Source: Pseudolabrys sp. (GTDB lineage Bacteria; Pseudomonadota; Alphaproteobacteria; Rhizobiales; Xanthobacteraceae). From it: a stretch of 33,800 nt of DNA. Both the position numbers and the translations under genes were made by a program. The stretch spans positions 1 through 33,800 of the forward strand of contig JAFIGS010000022.1 of NCBI GenBank assembly GCA_017849615.1. Reading direction: 5' to 3'. The stretch's first letter is position 1. Each line of letters starts with the position of its first letter. Shown here piece after piece: positions 7,389 through 15,770 of the stretch. The notes under the pieces were generated by a model that was given only the letters and a program-made list of their open reading frames with translations, was not told the DNA's origin and ran no database searches.

Positions 7389-7894
7389 GATGGCTGCGAG
7401 GCCTCCGGCTTGGACAGTTTTTTGGACAAGGTGGTGTTGGCGAGCCACTCATCGCCGACCGACACCGAGTTACGCTGCTGGGCGACATAGCCGCGCTTCT
7501 CGAAGAAGCCGCGCGCGGTGTCGCTGGCATCGACGGCAAGCTTGTCGGCGCCGCGGGCGCCGGCGAGCCTCTCCAGCGCGTCGATGAGCAGCGCACCGGC
7601 GCCCTGCCCGCTGACGATCGGATGCACGAACAGCATGTCGACCTTGGTGTTGCCCGCGAGCGATGCGAAGGCGACCGGCGAGCCATCCAGCGTGGCGATC
7701 AAAGTGAGCTGCTTGCCGAGGCGGGCCGCGAAGGCTTCCAGATCGTCGGCGCGCTCGATCCACGCTTCCTGCTGCGCTTCGCTGTAATCGTCGCCGGTCA
7801 GTTCAAGAATGCTCTCGCGAAAGATCTCGGCGAGCAGCGGCGTGTCCTCGGGCAGGAATGGCCGCAGCGCCAGTTTGGGGGATGCGGTCGCCAT
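7385..7894 (-). CDS. GNAT family N-acetyltransferase
   Basis: A 169-residue single-domain GNAT protein. The N-terminal LRPFLPEDTPLLAEIF pattern, the acetyl-CoA-binding motif A around VHPIVSGQGAGALLIDAL, and the C-terminal ASDTARGFFEKRGYVAQQRN segment are all standard. Such proteins transfer an acetyl group from acetyl-CoA to an amine on a small molecule or protein; the substrate is unknown. I start at the ATG at 7894 because it overlaps the stop of the GFA gene by one base (TGATG), a common coupling arrangement; an upstream in-frame start at 7918 would add 8 residues. It overlaps the next small gene by 4 bases. Confidence 0.88.
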   Translation of the reverse strand: MATASPKLALRPFLPEDTPLLAEIFRESILELTGDDYSEAQQEAWIERADDLEAFAARLGKQLTLIATLDGSPVAFASLAGNTKVDMLFVHPIVSGQGAGALLIDALERLAGARGADKLAVDASDTARGFFEKRGYVAQQRNSVSVGDEWLANTTLSKKLSKPEASQPS

Positions 7895-8364
7895 CAGCGG
7901 CCTCCCTGCGGCGGCCATTGCGCCGTGTCGCGATCGGGATGCTGGTAATTCACGATGGAGGCCTTGAACGCTTCCTGCTGCGGCTCGGCGCCTTCCGCGC
8001 GCATCGGCAGAGCGCAGATGCCGTCATAGAACGGCTGCTTGCTTTCGGGATTGAGCTGGATGGTCGGCGCGGCGACACCGGGCTTGTCGAAGGTGCAGAC
8101 CGCGACCTCGGCGGCGTGGCCGTCCGGCTCGAAGGTCAGCGGCGTGCCGCAGTCGGCGCAGAAACCGCGCTGCACCTTGTTCGACGAGCGGTAACGCTTC
8201 GGCTCGCCGCGCGTCCATTCGAGATCGCGCACGGTGACCAGCAGCGCAAAGGGCGAGCCGAAGGCCTTCTGGCACATGCGGCAGTGGCAGATCGACGAGC
8301 GGCCGAAATCGGAGCCGCGATAGCGCACCGCGCCGCACTGGCAGCCGCCGGAGTGCATGGTCAT
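7894..8364 (-). CDS. GFA family protein (CENP-V/GFA zinc-binding domain)
   Basis: A 156-residue protein with the zinc-ligand pattern of the GFA / DUF636 family: Cys8 and Cys10 (GGCQCGAV), Cys26, Cys28 and Cys31 (ICHCRMC), then Cys69 and Cys72 (CADCGTPL). The family founder, Gfa, was described as speeding formation of S-hydroxymethylglutathione from glutathione and formaldehyde, but most members are untested. The gene begins the coupled GFA-GNAT-small protein-cimA series. ATG 8364 or ATG 8358 (two codons on) could be used. Two palindromic repeats separate it from cysS, so shared transcription with cysS is uncertain. Confidence 0.9.
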   Translation of the reverse strand: MTMHSGGCQCGAVRYRGSDFGRSSICHCRMCQKAFGSPFALLVTVRDLEWTRGEPKRYRSSNKVQRGFCADCGTPLTFEPDGHAAEVAVCTFDKPGVAAPTIQLNPESKQPFYDGICALPMRAEGAEPQQEAFKASIVNYQHPDRDTAQWPPQGGR

Positions 8365-8387
8365 GGGCTTATCTCCACGCTCGCTTT

Positions 8388-8452
8388 CACCTCCCCCCTT
8401 GAGGGGCAGGTCGGCCGCCGGCGCGTGAGCGCAGGCGGTCGGGAGGGGGGTG
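8388..8452 (+). repeat. palindromic element, diverged cctcccccc variant, copy C
   Basis: The copy starts cacctccccccttgaggggc, contains cgccggcgcgtgagcgcaggcg, and ends gggaggggggtg. The order of parts (stem, GC-rich hairpin, closing arm) is that of copy A, with sequence drift. It faces copy D head-on, with only about 18 bases between them. Confidence 0.6.
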
Positions 8453-8470
8453 TGACCTGACGAGAAAGAT

Positions 8471-8530
8471 ACCCCTCTCCCGGCCGCTCGCTACGCTCGC
8501 GTCCACCCTCTCCCTCAAGGGGAGAGGGGA
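8471..8530 (-). repeat. palindromic element, cccctctccc family, copy D
   Basis: Bounded by cccctctccc (8472-8481) and gggagagggg (8520-8529), a perfect 10-base inverted repeat identical to that of copy B. The inner hairpin is gctcg-ctacg-ctcgcg-like. It lies 30 bases past the cysS stop and may dampen readthrough toward the GFA gene. Confidence 0.75.
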
Positions 8531-8560
8531 AGAAAGAAGAAGCGGTGAGCGCGACGCATC

Positions 8561-9919
8561 TCATCGCGCGATCTCCCAGGTGGTGCCTTCCTTGGAGTCC
8601 TTGAGCACGACGCCCATGGCGGCGAGTTCGTCGCGAATGCGGTCGGATTCTTTCCAATCCTTTTTGACCCGAGCGGCCGACCGAGCTTCAATGAGCAATT
8701 GGATACTTGCAGGATCGATACCGACATAATCCTCACCAATGAGTTCGATGCGCGGCGCTCGGATGAAACCCAAGAATTGTAAGGTGCCGCCAAGAGCAAT
8801 TCTTGCATCGACATCACCCGTCTTAGCCATACCGCTCAATGCATGAATCTCGGCAATCGCCTTGGGAGTATTGAGGTCATCCGCAAGCGCGCCCAAGACT
8901 GATGACGAGACAAATTCGGAAGATTCGCCTTCTGTTACCTCATGCCAATGCTTCAGAGTCTTCTCCGCCCCCTCCAGCCCCTTCACCGTCCAGTCGATGG
9001 GCTGGCGATAATGGGTCTTGAGCATGTTGAAACGCGCCACCTCGCCCGGCCAGTCCTTGAGCACGTCGCGAATAGTGATGAAGTTGCCGAGGCTCTTCGA
9101 CATCTTCTCGCCTTCGACCTGCAGGAAGCCGTTGTGCATCCAGGTGTTCGCCATCACCTTGGTATGGAAGGCGCAGCGCGATTGCGCGATTTCGTTCTCG
9201 TGATGTGGAAACACCAGATCGATGCCGCCGCCGTGAATGTCGAAGGTTTCGCCGAGATGCTTCCACGACATCGCCGAGCATTCGATGTGCCAGCCCGGTC
9301 GGCCCGGCGTTTTAATGCCGCCCGGCGACGGCCAGCCCGGCTCGCCTGCCTTCGACGGCTTCCACAAGACGAAGTCCTGCGCGTCCTTCTTGTAGGGCGC
9401 GACCTCGACGCGGGCGCCGGCGATCATCTCGTCCATCGGCCGCTTGGAGAGCTGGCCGTAATCCGTCATCGACGGCACGTTGAACAGCACATTGTCTTCG
9501 GCGACATAGGCATGGCCGGAGGCGATGAGACGCTCGATGATCGCCTTCATCTCCTCGATATGCTCGGTGGCGCGCGGCTCGACCGTCGGCGGCAGGCAAC
9601 CCAAAGCCGCCACGTCCGTCTTGAAGTTGTTATAGGTCTCTTCCGTCAGTTCGCGGATATCGATGCCGCGCTCGGCGGCACGCGCATTGATCTTGTCATC
9701 GACGTCGGTGATGTTGCGGACATATTTGACGTGGCTCTCGCCGTAGATATGGCGCAGCAGCCGGAACAGCACGTCGAACACGATGACCGGCCGCGCATTG
9801 CCGATATGGGCGAAGTCGTAGACCGTCGGCCCGCACACATACATGCGCACATTCGCCGGGTCGATCGGAGCAAACACCCGCTTGTCGCGCGAAAGCGTAT
9901 CGTAGAGCCGCAATTCCAT
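8561..9919 (-). CDS. cysS: cysteine--tRNA ligase
   Basis: A 452-residue class I aminoacyl-tRNA synthetase that charges tRNA-Cys. It shows the zinc-ligand CGPTVYD segment (from Cys29), HIGN (38-41, the HIGH motif), the GWHIECSAM zinc segment (about 209-217), HHEN, and KMSKS (272-276), followed by the DALR-type anticodon region. The length is normal for the family. ATG 9919 gives the expected MELRLYDTL start, with GGTGA about 5 bases upstream; GTG 9928 and TTG 9931 are weaker choices. One odd feature: bases 8641-8940, encoding the C-terminal DALR region, have about 51% GC by my count, against 60-63% immediately either side, and use more A/T-ending codons. This suggests a replaced segment. The motifs remain intact. 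Confidence 0.97.
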   Translation of the reverse strand: MELRLYDTLSRDKRVFAPIDPANVRMYVCGPTVYDFAHIGNARPVIVFDVLFRLLRHIYGESHVKYVRNITDVDDKINARAAERGIDIRELTEETYNNFKTDVAALGCLPPTVEPRATEHIEEMKAIIERLIASGHAYVAEDNVLFNVPSMTDYGQLSKRPMDEMIAGARVEVAPYKKDAQDFVLWKPSKAGEPGWPSPGGIKTPGRPGWHIECSAMSWKHLGETFDIHGGGIDLVFPHHENEIAQSRCAFHTKVMANTWMHNGFLQVEGEKMSKSLGNFITIRDVLKDWPGEVARFNMLKTHYRQPIDWTVKGLEGAEKTLKHWHEVTEGESSEFVSSSVLGALADDLNTPKAIAEIHALSGMAKTGDVDARIALGGTLQFLGFIRAPRIELIGEDYVGIDPASIQLLIEARSAARVKKDWKESDRIRDELAAMGVVLKDSKEGTTWEIAR

Positions 9920-10268
9920 AAGGGTCACCAATAGCCGGCGAGCCCGCTGGCCGGGGCGTCCCTTTGTATCTCGATTCGAGAAAAGACGGCCTCAGCCAGC
10001 GATTTCGCGCTAGCTAATAATCTGGCGGCAAATGCCGCGGATGAGGGTCAGGCCGTTCATTGCGCCGGCACATTGCGCAAATCGGCCCCCGAGCGTCAAG
10101 CGGCTTCCGAATTCCGCTGGGAAATTAATAACTTGCCGAGCTTTGCGGAATCGCCGCAGCGGTTAAACGGGCCTTAAGACAATCCGACGCATTTTACCGG
10201 CCGGAATTCACCGACAAGCCCCTCGATCGAGCCCGCGCAGCCCTCCTGGCGCGCGACAAGGAACGGAT
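9920..10268. other. 349-base divergent intergenic region
   Basis: This stretch separates the cysS start from the small secreted-protein gene and must hold both promoters. I see a perfect 13-base palindrome, tctcga-t-tcgaga, at 9969-9981, about 50 bases upstream of cysS, and AT-richer sequence at about 10125-10200. I cannot fix promoter boxes with confidence, and I see no T-box, tRNA or small-RNA signature. Confidence 0.4.
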
Positions 10269-10586
10269 GTGCCGATGCGTCGCCTTCTCGTCAGTGCCGC
10301 TTTGCTGTTCGCCTTCACCTTAGCCGGACCGGCCCAGGCCGAGCGCAAGATGTTCATCATCAATGCCGACGCCGGCGGTTACGGCGTCGACCGGTGCCTC
10401 GCCTCGGGGGCCGCCTGCGGCGCTCCGGCCGCCTCGGCCTATTGCCGCAGCCAGAACTTCGCCACCGCCATGTCCTTCAACAAGGTGGACCGCGACGACA
10501 TCACCGGGGCCATTCCGGCGGGCGGCTCGGGCGGCTGCAAGGGCGCGAGCTGTGACGACGTGGTCGCCATCGTCTGCTCCCGCTGA
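10269..10586 (+). CDS. small secreted Cys-containing protein, unknown function
   Basis: A 105-residue protein with an N-terminal signal peptide: MRRLL, a hydrophobic run AALLFAFTLAG, and a likely cleavage after AQA near residue 24. The mature part is about 80 residues with six cysteines (in DRCLA, AACG, AYCR, GGCKG, ASCDD and IVCSR), an even number that would suit three disulfides in the periplasm. I do not recognise the family. The GTG at 10269 has AAGGA 6 bases upstream; ATG 10275 is also possible, two codons later. The gene stands alone, 146 bases before the sensor kinase. Confidence 0.75.
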   Translation: MPMRRLLVSAALLFAFTLAGPAQAERKMFIINADAGGYGVDRCLASGAACGAPAASAYCRSQNFATAMSFNKVDRDDITGAIPAGGSGGCKGASCDDVVAIVCSR

Positions 10587-10732
10587 CGGGCCATCTCCGC
10601 GCCTTCTGAAAGTTCCATCGCCCGCCGTGGTGATTTCACGGCCTATGCACGCACAAAAGCGCTGTGGCAGTTGAGTTATCGGCGCGAGCCCGGTACGTAG
10701 GAAACGTCCTGTTTCTTCCGACGCACGGGCTA

Positions 10733-12952
10733 ATGGTCAAAGCACGCGAACCTCAGAGCCCGCCACCGGCGGCCGAGAGCCCGGTCAGCCGCGCCGAGCG
10801 GCCGCTGAAGCTGCTGATCGCGGCGGCCGTCGTGTTCCCGATCGCCATCTTCGCGGTCGTTGCCTGGATCTCCTACAGCCAGCACATCGACGAGGCACGC
10901 GACCGCCTGCAACGCACCGTCGATACCATGCAGGAGCATGCCATCAAGGTGTTCGAGACGTTCGCGATCAGCGAGCGCTATATGGAGGAGATGTTCGGCA
11001 ACCTGTCCGACGCGGACATCCGCGGCAACGAGCGGGAATACAGCGGGCGCATCCGCAACTTCATCCGCGACTTGCCGCAGTTGCGCGATCTCTGGGTTAT
11101 CGACGCCGATGGCCGCCCGCTGGTTTCCGGCACGATCTATCCGATGCCGCCCAACGTGCAACTGGCGGATCGCGATTACTTCAGCGGGCACAAGAACGGC
11201 ACGGCGCCGGACACCCATATCAGCGCCCCGGTTCAGGCGCGCCTCGACGACACCAGTTTCTTCGCCGTAACCCGCAAGCGGCTGGCCAACGGCAAGTTCA
11301 ACGGCATCTACCTCGTTTCGATAGCGCCGGAATATTTCACCACCTACTACTCCAAATTCCCGACCGCCGATGTCACCGTGGCCGGCCTCGTGCGCGCCGA
11401 CGGTATGGCGCTGGCCCGCTATCCGGCCACGCAGGCCGGCGCGCGCGCGGCGCCGGATTCGCCCTTCATGCGCGCGATCGTCGGAAACCCGCAGCGCGGC
11501 GTCACCGGCGGCGCGTCGTCCTTCGATGGCGTCCCGCGCATCGTCGCCTATCGCAAGCTGCCGGACCTGCCGGTCTATGTGAATGCGGGGCTCGACGTCA
11601 CCACCGTCAAGACCAGCTGGTTGTCGGATATGTTGACACATCTGGCGTTCGGCCTGCCGGCGACCTTGATGATGGTCGGGCTCGGCATCTTCGCGCTGCG
11701 CCGCGCGCGCCGCGAAGCCGTCGCCAATTCGCAATTGCGCTATGAGGCGGCGCGCCGGCAATCGACAGAACTGGCGCTGCGCCAGGCGCAAAAGATGGAA
11801 GCGGTCGGCCGGCTTACGGGCGGCATCGCGCACGATTTCAACAATCTGCTCACCGCCATCATCGGCAATGTCGAACTGGCGATGCGGCGCAACACGTCCG
11901 AAGACGCGCGCGTCGGCAATTCGCTGGGCGCCATCCGGCAGGCCGCGACCCGCGCCGCCACGCTGGTCCAGCGGCTGCTCACCTTCTCGCGGCAGCATCC
12001 GCAGGAGGTCAAGATCGTCAACGTCAACCGGCTGGTCACCGAAATGTCGGAGATCCTGCACCGCGCCATCGGCGAGACCGTGCGCGTCGAAACCGTGCTG
12101 GCCAGCGGCCTGTGGAAGACCGCCATCGACCCCAACCAGCTCGAGAGCGCCATCCTCAATCTTGCGGTCAATGCGCGCGACGCCATGCCGAACGGCGGCC
12201 GTCTCACGATCGAGACGTCGAACGCCTATCTCGATGAAGCCTATGTGCGTCAGTCCGGCGCCGAGGTCGAAGCCGGACAATTCGTGCTGGTCGCGGTCAG
12301 CGACAGCGGCACCGGCATGACCGCCGACGTGCGCGACCGCGCCTTCGATCCGTTTTTCACCACCAAGGCAGCGGGCGCCGGCTCGGGCCTCGGCCTGAGC
12401 ATGGTGTACGGCTTCGTCAAGCAGTCGCACGGCCACATCCAGATCTACAGCGAGATCGGCCAGGGCACCGCGATCAAGATGTACTTCCCGCGGCTGTCGG
12501 ACGGCGCGGCCTTTTCCGAATGGGAGGAAGAGGCCGAACATGTGGCGCCGGGTTCGGGCGAGCACTCCGACGTTATCCTGCTGGTCGAGGACGACGCCGA
12601 TGTCAGCCGTTTCGTCGTCGAAGCGCTCAGCGACATCGGCTATCGCGTCACGCACGCGACGACGGCGGCCGAGGCGCTGGAGAAGATCAAGGCGATGCCC
12701 GAGGTCGCGCTGCTGTTCACCGACGTCGTCCTGCCCGGCGGCATGAACGGCCGCGAGCTCGCCAATGCGATCAAGCGAACGCATCCGAACCTGCCGGTGC
12801 TGTTCGCCACCGGCTACACGCGCAACGCCATCATCCATCACGGCCGGCTCGACAGCGATGTCGATCTTCTGACCAAGCCGTTCACCACCGAGGCGATGGC
12901 GAAGAAAGTGCGCGACGTGCTCGACGGCAACAAGCCGGGCGACACGGCCTAG
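10733..12952 (+). CDS. hybrid sensor histidine kinase with dCache-like sensor and receiver
   Basis: A 739-residue membrane kinase. Transmembrane segment 1 is at about 26-48. A periplasmic sensor of about 250 residues follows (49-303); the [20 protein letters not shown] and FFAVTRKR segments fit PDC/dCache domains. Segment 2 is at about 304-322. The HisKA domain has phospho-acceptor His367 in [11 protein letters not shown]. The ATPase domain has the N-box Asn480 ([10 protein letters not shown]), DSGTGM and [12 protein letters not shown]-terminal receiver has VEDDAD (618-623), phospho-acceptor Asp664 ([11 protein letters not shown]) and Lys715 (LTKPF). The ligand is unknown; dCache sensors often bind organic acids or amino acids. 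I chose ATG 10733, although no strong ribosome site is visible. No separate response regulator is adjacent, so output may go through a distant protein. The stop overlaps the convergent doxX stop by 4 bases as coding ends. Confidence 0.9.
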   Translation: MVKAREPQSPPPAAESPVSRAERPLKLLIAAAVVFPIAIFAVVAWISYSQHIDEARDRLQRTVDTMQEHAIKVFETFAISERYMEEMFGNLSDADIRGNEREYSGRIRNFIRDLPQLRDLWVIDADGRPLVSGTIYPMPPNVQLADRDYFSGHKNGTAPDTHISAPVQARLDDTSFFAVTRKRLANGKFNGIYLVSIAPEYFTTYYSKFPTADVTVAGLVRADGMALARYPATQAGARAAPDSPFMRAIVGNPQRGVTGGASSFDGVPRIVAYRKLPDLPVYVNAGLDVTTVKTSWLSDMLTHLAFGLPATLMMVGLGIFALRRARREAVANSQLRYEAARRQSTELALRQAQKMEAVGRLTGGIAHDFNNLLTAIIGNVELAMRRNTSEDARVGNSLGAIRQAATRAATLVQRLLTFSRQHPQEVKIVNVNRLVTEMSEILHRAIGETVRVETVLASGLWKTAIDPNQLESAILNLAVNARDAMPNGGRLTIETSNAYLDEAYVRQSGAEVEAGQFVLVAVSDSGTGMTADVRDRAFDPFFTTKAAGAGSGLGLSMVYGFVKQSHGHIQIYSEIGQGTAIKMYFPRLSDGAAFSEWEEEAEHVAPGSGEHSDVILLVEDDADVSRFVVEALSDIGYRVTHATTAAEALEKIKAMPEVALLFTDVVLPGGMNGRELANAIKRTHPNLPVLFATGYTRNAIIHHGRLDSDVDLLTKPFTTEAMAKKVRDVLDGNKPGDTA

Positions 12953-13392
12953 ACTTCGCGGCCGATGACGCGGTCGAGCGAATAAGGTCCGCCGCCGCGC
13001 GCCATAAAGTGCAGCACGACCAGCGCCCAGAACAGCGGATACTCGAAGCCGAGCTCGTTCCAGTAGAAGCCGTTGGCGGCGTGAAAACCGATCGCCACGA
13101 CGAGGAAGACCAGCACCGGGATGGCGGCGAGCCGCGTCAAAAGGCCAAGCGCGAGGCACAGGCCGCCGCCGAATTCGGTGAGCCCCGTCAGGATTGTCCA
13201 GAACAGCGGCGGATGAAAGCCGGCCTGCTCGAAGAACGCAGCGTTGGCCTCGGTGGCCCCGAACAGCTTGGGATAGCCATGGGCGGCGAGCGACAGGCCG
13301 GCGCACAGCCGCACCAGCGTTTCTGTCACCGGGGCGAGCCGGCCGTAGAGCCCGCCCAGGGCGGGCATGACAAGGCGGGTTTCATTCGGCAT
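12949..13392 (-). CDS. DoxX family membrane protein
   Basis: A 147-residue protein with four hydrophobic segments at about 22-40, 62-80, 85-103 and 110-130. The pattern RLCAGLSLAAHGYPKLFG near the N-terminus and FGGGLCLALGLLTRLAA in the middle are standard for DoxX/DoxD-like proteins. These inner-membrane proteins are linked in some bacteria to quinone or thiosulfate redox work and to oxidative stress, but most members are uncharacterised. ATG 13392 begins MPNETR. Its stop overlaps that of the hybrid kinase on the other strand. It is divergent from the MarR gene (183 bases), so the regulator could control it. Confidence 0.88.
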   Translation of the reverse strand: MPNETRLVMPALGGLYGRLAPVTETLVRLCAGLSLAAHGYPKLFGATEANAAFFEQAGFHPPLFWTILTGLTEFGGGLCLALGLLTRLAAIPVLVFLVVAIGFHAANGFYWNELGFEYPLFWALVVLHFMARGGGPYSLDRVIGREV

Positions 13393-13493
13393 GGCGTGCC
13401 TCCCTGGCGACTTCGGCGATCCGGCAGGCGCCCAGCATAGCCCGGTTTGCTGGCGGCGGCCGCGCGGTCGTGCCGCTGGGCCGTCCGAGGGAG

Positions 13494-13511
13494 GTTGCAC
13501 GGCATGGCAAC
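13494..13511. promoter_or_regulatory. candidate MarR-type operator
   Basis: The sequence gttgc-acggcatg-gcaac is an inverted repeat with 5-base perfect arms (13494-13498 and 13507-13511), 65 bases before the MarR start and about 100 bases from the doxX start. MarR regulators usually bind palindromes of this size in such divergent gaps. The assignment is inference from position and symmetry only. Confidence 0.25.
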
Positions 13512-13575
13512 ATCGGTAAATTCGGCGGCGTTTGCCGGTCAATGCCTCCTCCCGGCGCCTGGGACCCGCGGCACG

Positions 13576-14088
13576 ATGACTAAACCGGCGATTTCGGACA
13601 TCTCCGTGGGCCAGACGGCCGCCACCGTCCCGGCGGTGCTCAAACTCGACGAGTTCCTGCCGCACCGGCTTAATCTGTGCTCAGGCAGCGTCTCGGCGGC
13701 GCTCTCCGGGATCTATGCCGAGCGCCACCAGATCGGCGTGCCGGAATGGCGGGTCATCGTCATACTCGGCGAATTCGGCCGCCTCACCGCCAAGGAAATC
13801 GGCGCCCACGGCCAGATGCACAAGACCAAGGTGTCGCGCGCCGTCACCGTTCTGGAGCAGCGCAATCTGGTGACGCGGCGGGCCAATGTCGCCGATCTGC
13901 GCGAGGCGTTCCTGACGCTAACGCCGGAAGGCCGCGCCATCTACGACGATGTGGCGCCGCGGGCGGTCGAGTTCGTCAACCGGCTCATCGCCACGATCGA
14001 TCCTGCCGATCGCGAGGCATTTTCACGCGTGCTCGGGCAACTGACGGAACGCGCCGGCGATATCGCCAAGGCGGGCAAAGCCGGTTAG
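13576..14088 (+). CDS. MarR family transcriptional regulator
   Basis: A 170-residue winged-helix regulator. The helix-turn-helix region is at about 65-95 (GRLTAKEIGAHGQMHKTKVSRAVTVLEQ), and the wing follows as RNLVTRRANVADLREAFLTLTPEGRAIYDD. The DLREAFLTLTPEG segment is a MarR hallmark (DxRxxxxxLTxxG). Members bind DNA as dimers and release it on binding aromatic or phenolic ligands. It is 43 bases upstream of maiA on the same strand and divergent from doxX, so control of aromatic amino-acid catabolism is plausible but not shown. I chose ATG 13576 for domain length; ATG 13504 would add 24 residues. Confidence 0.88.
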   Translation: MTKPAISDISVGQTAATVPAVLKLDEFLPHRLNLCSGSVSAALSGIYAERHQIGVPEWRVIVILGEFGRLTAKEIGAHGQMHKTKVSRAVTVLEQRNLVTRRANVADLREAFLTLTPEGRAIYDDVAPRAVEFVNRLIATIDPADREAFSRVLGQLTERAGDIAKAGKAG

Positions 14089-14131
14089 GTTGCCCCCAAA
14101 GCAACTTTTGGAATGCCGGGGAACGCCGCTC

Positions 14132-14779
14132 GTGAAGCTCTACAGCTATTTCCGCTCGTCCGCCGCCTATCGCGTGCGTATCGCCCTCAATCTCAAGGGC
14201 CTGCCCTACGAGATGGAGTCGATCCATCTCACCAAGGACGGCGGCAAGCAGTTCTCCGACGCATTCCGGGCCGTCAATCCGCAGATGCGCGTGCCGGCGC
14301 TGGCGCTGTCCGGTGGCGAAGTGCTCACGCAGTCGCTGGCCATCATCGACTATCTCGACGAGGTCTATCCCGACCCGCCGCTGTTGCCGGCCGAGGCGCT
14401 CGACCGCGCCCGCGTGCGCGCGGCGTCGCAGATCATCGCCTGCGACATCCATCCGATCAATAACCTGTGCGTGCTGCGTTATCTCAAGCGCGAGCTCAAA
14501 CACGAACAGGCCGAGATCGACGCCTGGTATCGTCACTGGGTGCTCGGGGGCTTCAAGGCGCTCGAGCAACTGATCGAACAAGGAAACGTATCTGGGCCCT
14601 ATTGCTTCGGCTCGCATGTGACGCTCGCCGACATATGCCTGGTGCCGCAGGTCTTCAATGCGCGCCGCCTCAAGGTCCCCCTCGAGGCCTTTCCGAGAAT
14701 CGTCGCCGTTGAAGCCGCGTGCCTCAAGCTCGCCGCCTTCGACAAGGCGCGTCCTGAAAATCAGCCCGACGCCGAATAG
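14132..14779 (+). CDS. maiA: maleylacetoacetate isomerase (zeta-class GST)
   Basis: A 215-residue zeta-class glutathione transferase that isomerises maleylacetoacetate to fumarylacetoacetate in tyrosine and homogentisate breakdown, using glutathione as cofactor. It begins KLYSYFRSSAAYRVRIALNLKGL, where the SSxxxRVRIAL motif (Ser10, Ser11) marks the active site of the class. VPAL, QSLAIIDYLDE and the interface motif DIHPINNLCVLRYL are also typical. I use the GTG at 14132 because it gives exactly the family N-terminus; no useful ATG is nearby. The usual partners hmgA and fahA are not next to it. A MarR gene precedes it by 43 bases and an EamA permease follows by 34 bases. Confidence 0.92.
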   Translation: MKLYSYFRSSAAYRVRIALNLKGLPYEMESIHLTKDGGKQFSDAFRAVNPQMRVPALALSGGEVLTQSLAIIDYLDEVYPDPPLLPAEALDRARVRAASQIIACDIHPINNLCVLRYLKRELKHEQAEIDAWYRHWVLGGFKALEQLIEQGNVSGPYCFGSHVTLADICLVPQVFNARRLKVPLEAFPRIVAVEAACLKLAAFDKARPENQPDAE

Positions 14780-14813
14780 CAGCTACCGCAACTCACCCTG
14801 GAAAGTCCGATCC

Positions 14814-15695
14814 GTGAGCGGTTCGCACATTGCCCGCGTCATTTTGTGGATGGCCGGCGCCTTGCTGGCGTTCTCGACGATGGCGGTGTCGATCCGCGAA
14901 TTGTCGCGCGCCGGCCTGAGTATCTTCGAGATATTCACCATCCGCAGCGCCACGGCCCTCATCATCCTGGGGCTGCTGCTCCTGGTCCGGCCGGAGTTGC
15001 GCCGTCAGGTTCGGCCACACCGCTTCGGCTTCAATGTGGTGCGCAACACCGTCCACTACGGCGCCCAGTTCGCCTGGGCCTATGGCGTCACCATGCTGCC
15101 GCTCGCGCTGGTGTTCGCGCTCGAGTTCACGGCCCCGATGTGGACCGCCCTGCTCGCCGCCTGGTTTCTGCGCGAGAAGCTGACGCCGAGCCGCATCGGC
15201 GTCGTGATCCTGGGGTTGATCGGCATCCTGGTGATCCTGCGGCCCGGATTTGCCAGCTTCAATCCCGCGGCGGGCATCGTACTTCTGGCGGCGATCGGCT
15301 TTGCCGTCATGATGATCATGACCAAGTCGCTGACCGGCACCCAGTCCACCTTCAGCATCATTTTCTGGATGGCGGTGATCCAACTGCCGCTGTCGCTGAT
15401 CGGCAGCAATCCGGCGGTCTTTTTTGACGCCAGCCTCTATGATCTGCGCCACATTCTGCCCGCAATCGGCGTCGGCCTGGCGGGCTTGACCTCGCATTAC
15501 TGTTTGAGCAATGCATTCCGCGCAGGCGACGCCACCCTGGTGGTGCCGATGGATTTTATGCGTATTCCGCTCATCGCCGTCGTGGGATGGGCGTTCTATG
15601 GCGAGGCGCTCGATATCTGGGTGCTGGTCGGCGCGCTGCTGATTATCGCCGGGGTGCTCTGGAACCTCCGCTCCGAGCGCCGCCGGGCGACATGA
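14814..15695 (+). CDS. EamA family (DMT) transporter
   Basis: A 293-residue inner-membrane protein with about ten hydrophobic segments arranged as two EamA repeats. In the first, ALEFTAPMWTALLAAWFLREKLTPSRIGVVILGLIGILVI shows the typical end-of-repeat pattern; the second ends with VVPMDFMRIPLIAVVGWAFYGEALDIWVLVGALLIIAGV. Members of the drug/metabolite transporter superfamily export metabolites or amino acids; the substrate here is unknown. GTG 14814 has GGAAAG 8 bases upstream and gives the normal family length. It follows maiA by 34 bases and may share its transcript. Confidence 0.88.
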   Translation: MSGSHIARVILWMAGALLAFSTMAVSIRELSRAGLSIFEIFTIRSATALIILGLLLLVRPELRRQVRPHRFGFNVVRNTVHYGAQFAWAYGVTMLPLALVFALEFTAPMWTALLAAWFLREKLTPSRIGVVILGLIGILVILRPGFASFNPAAGIVLLAAIGFAVMMIMTKSLTGTQSTFSIIFWMAVIQLPLSLIGSNPAVFFDASLYDLRHILPAIGVGLAGLTSHYCLSNAFRAGDATLVVPMDFMRIPLIAVVGWAFYGEALDIWVLVGALLIIAGVLWNLRSERRRAT

Positions 15696-15770
15696 GGCCG
15701 CGCCCGGCCCCCCTGTTTGCCGTCGCCGGCGTCCTCGCTTGGCCATGATTCTCCGATTAGAGTGCGCCGT

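Noticed and set aside
9920-10000. T-box or attenuator controlling cysS
   Set aside because: No T-box core sequence or terminator/antiterminator pair is visible; a 13-base palindrome alone is insufficient.
10730-13306. 858-codon open frame on the minus strand opposite the sensor kinase
   Set aside because: The kinase frame contains every expected motif; this frame contains none.
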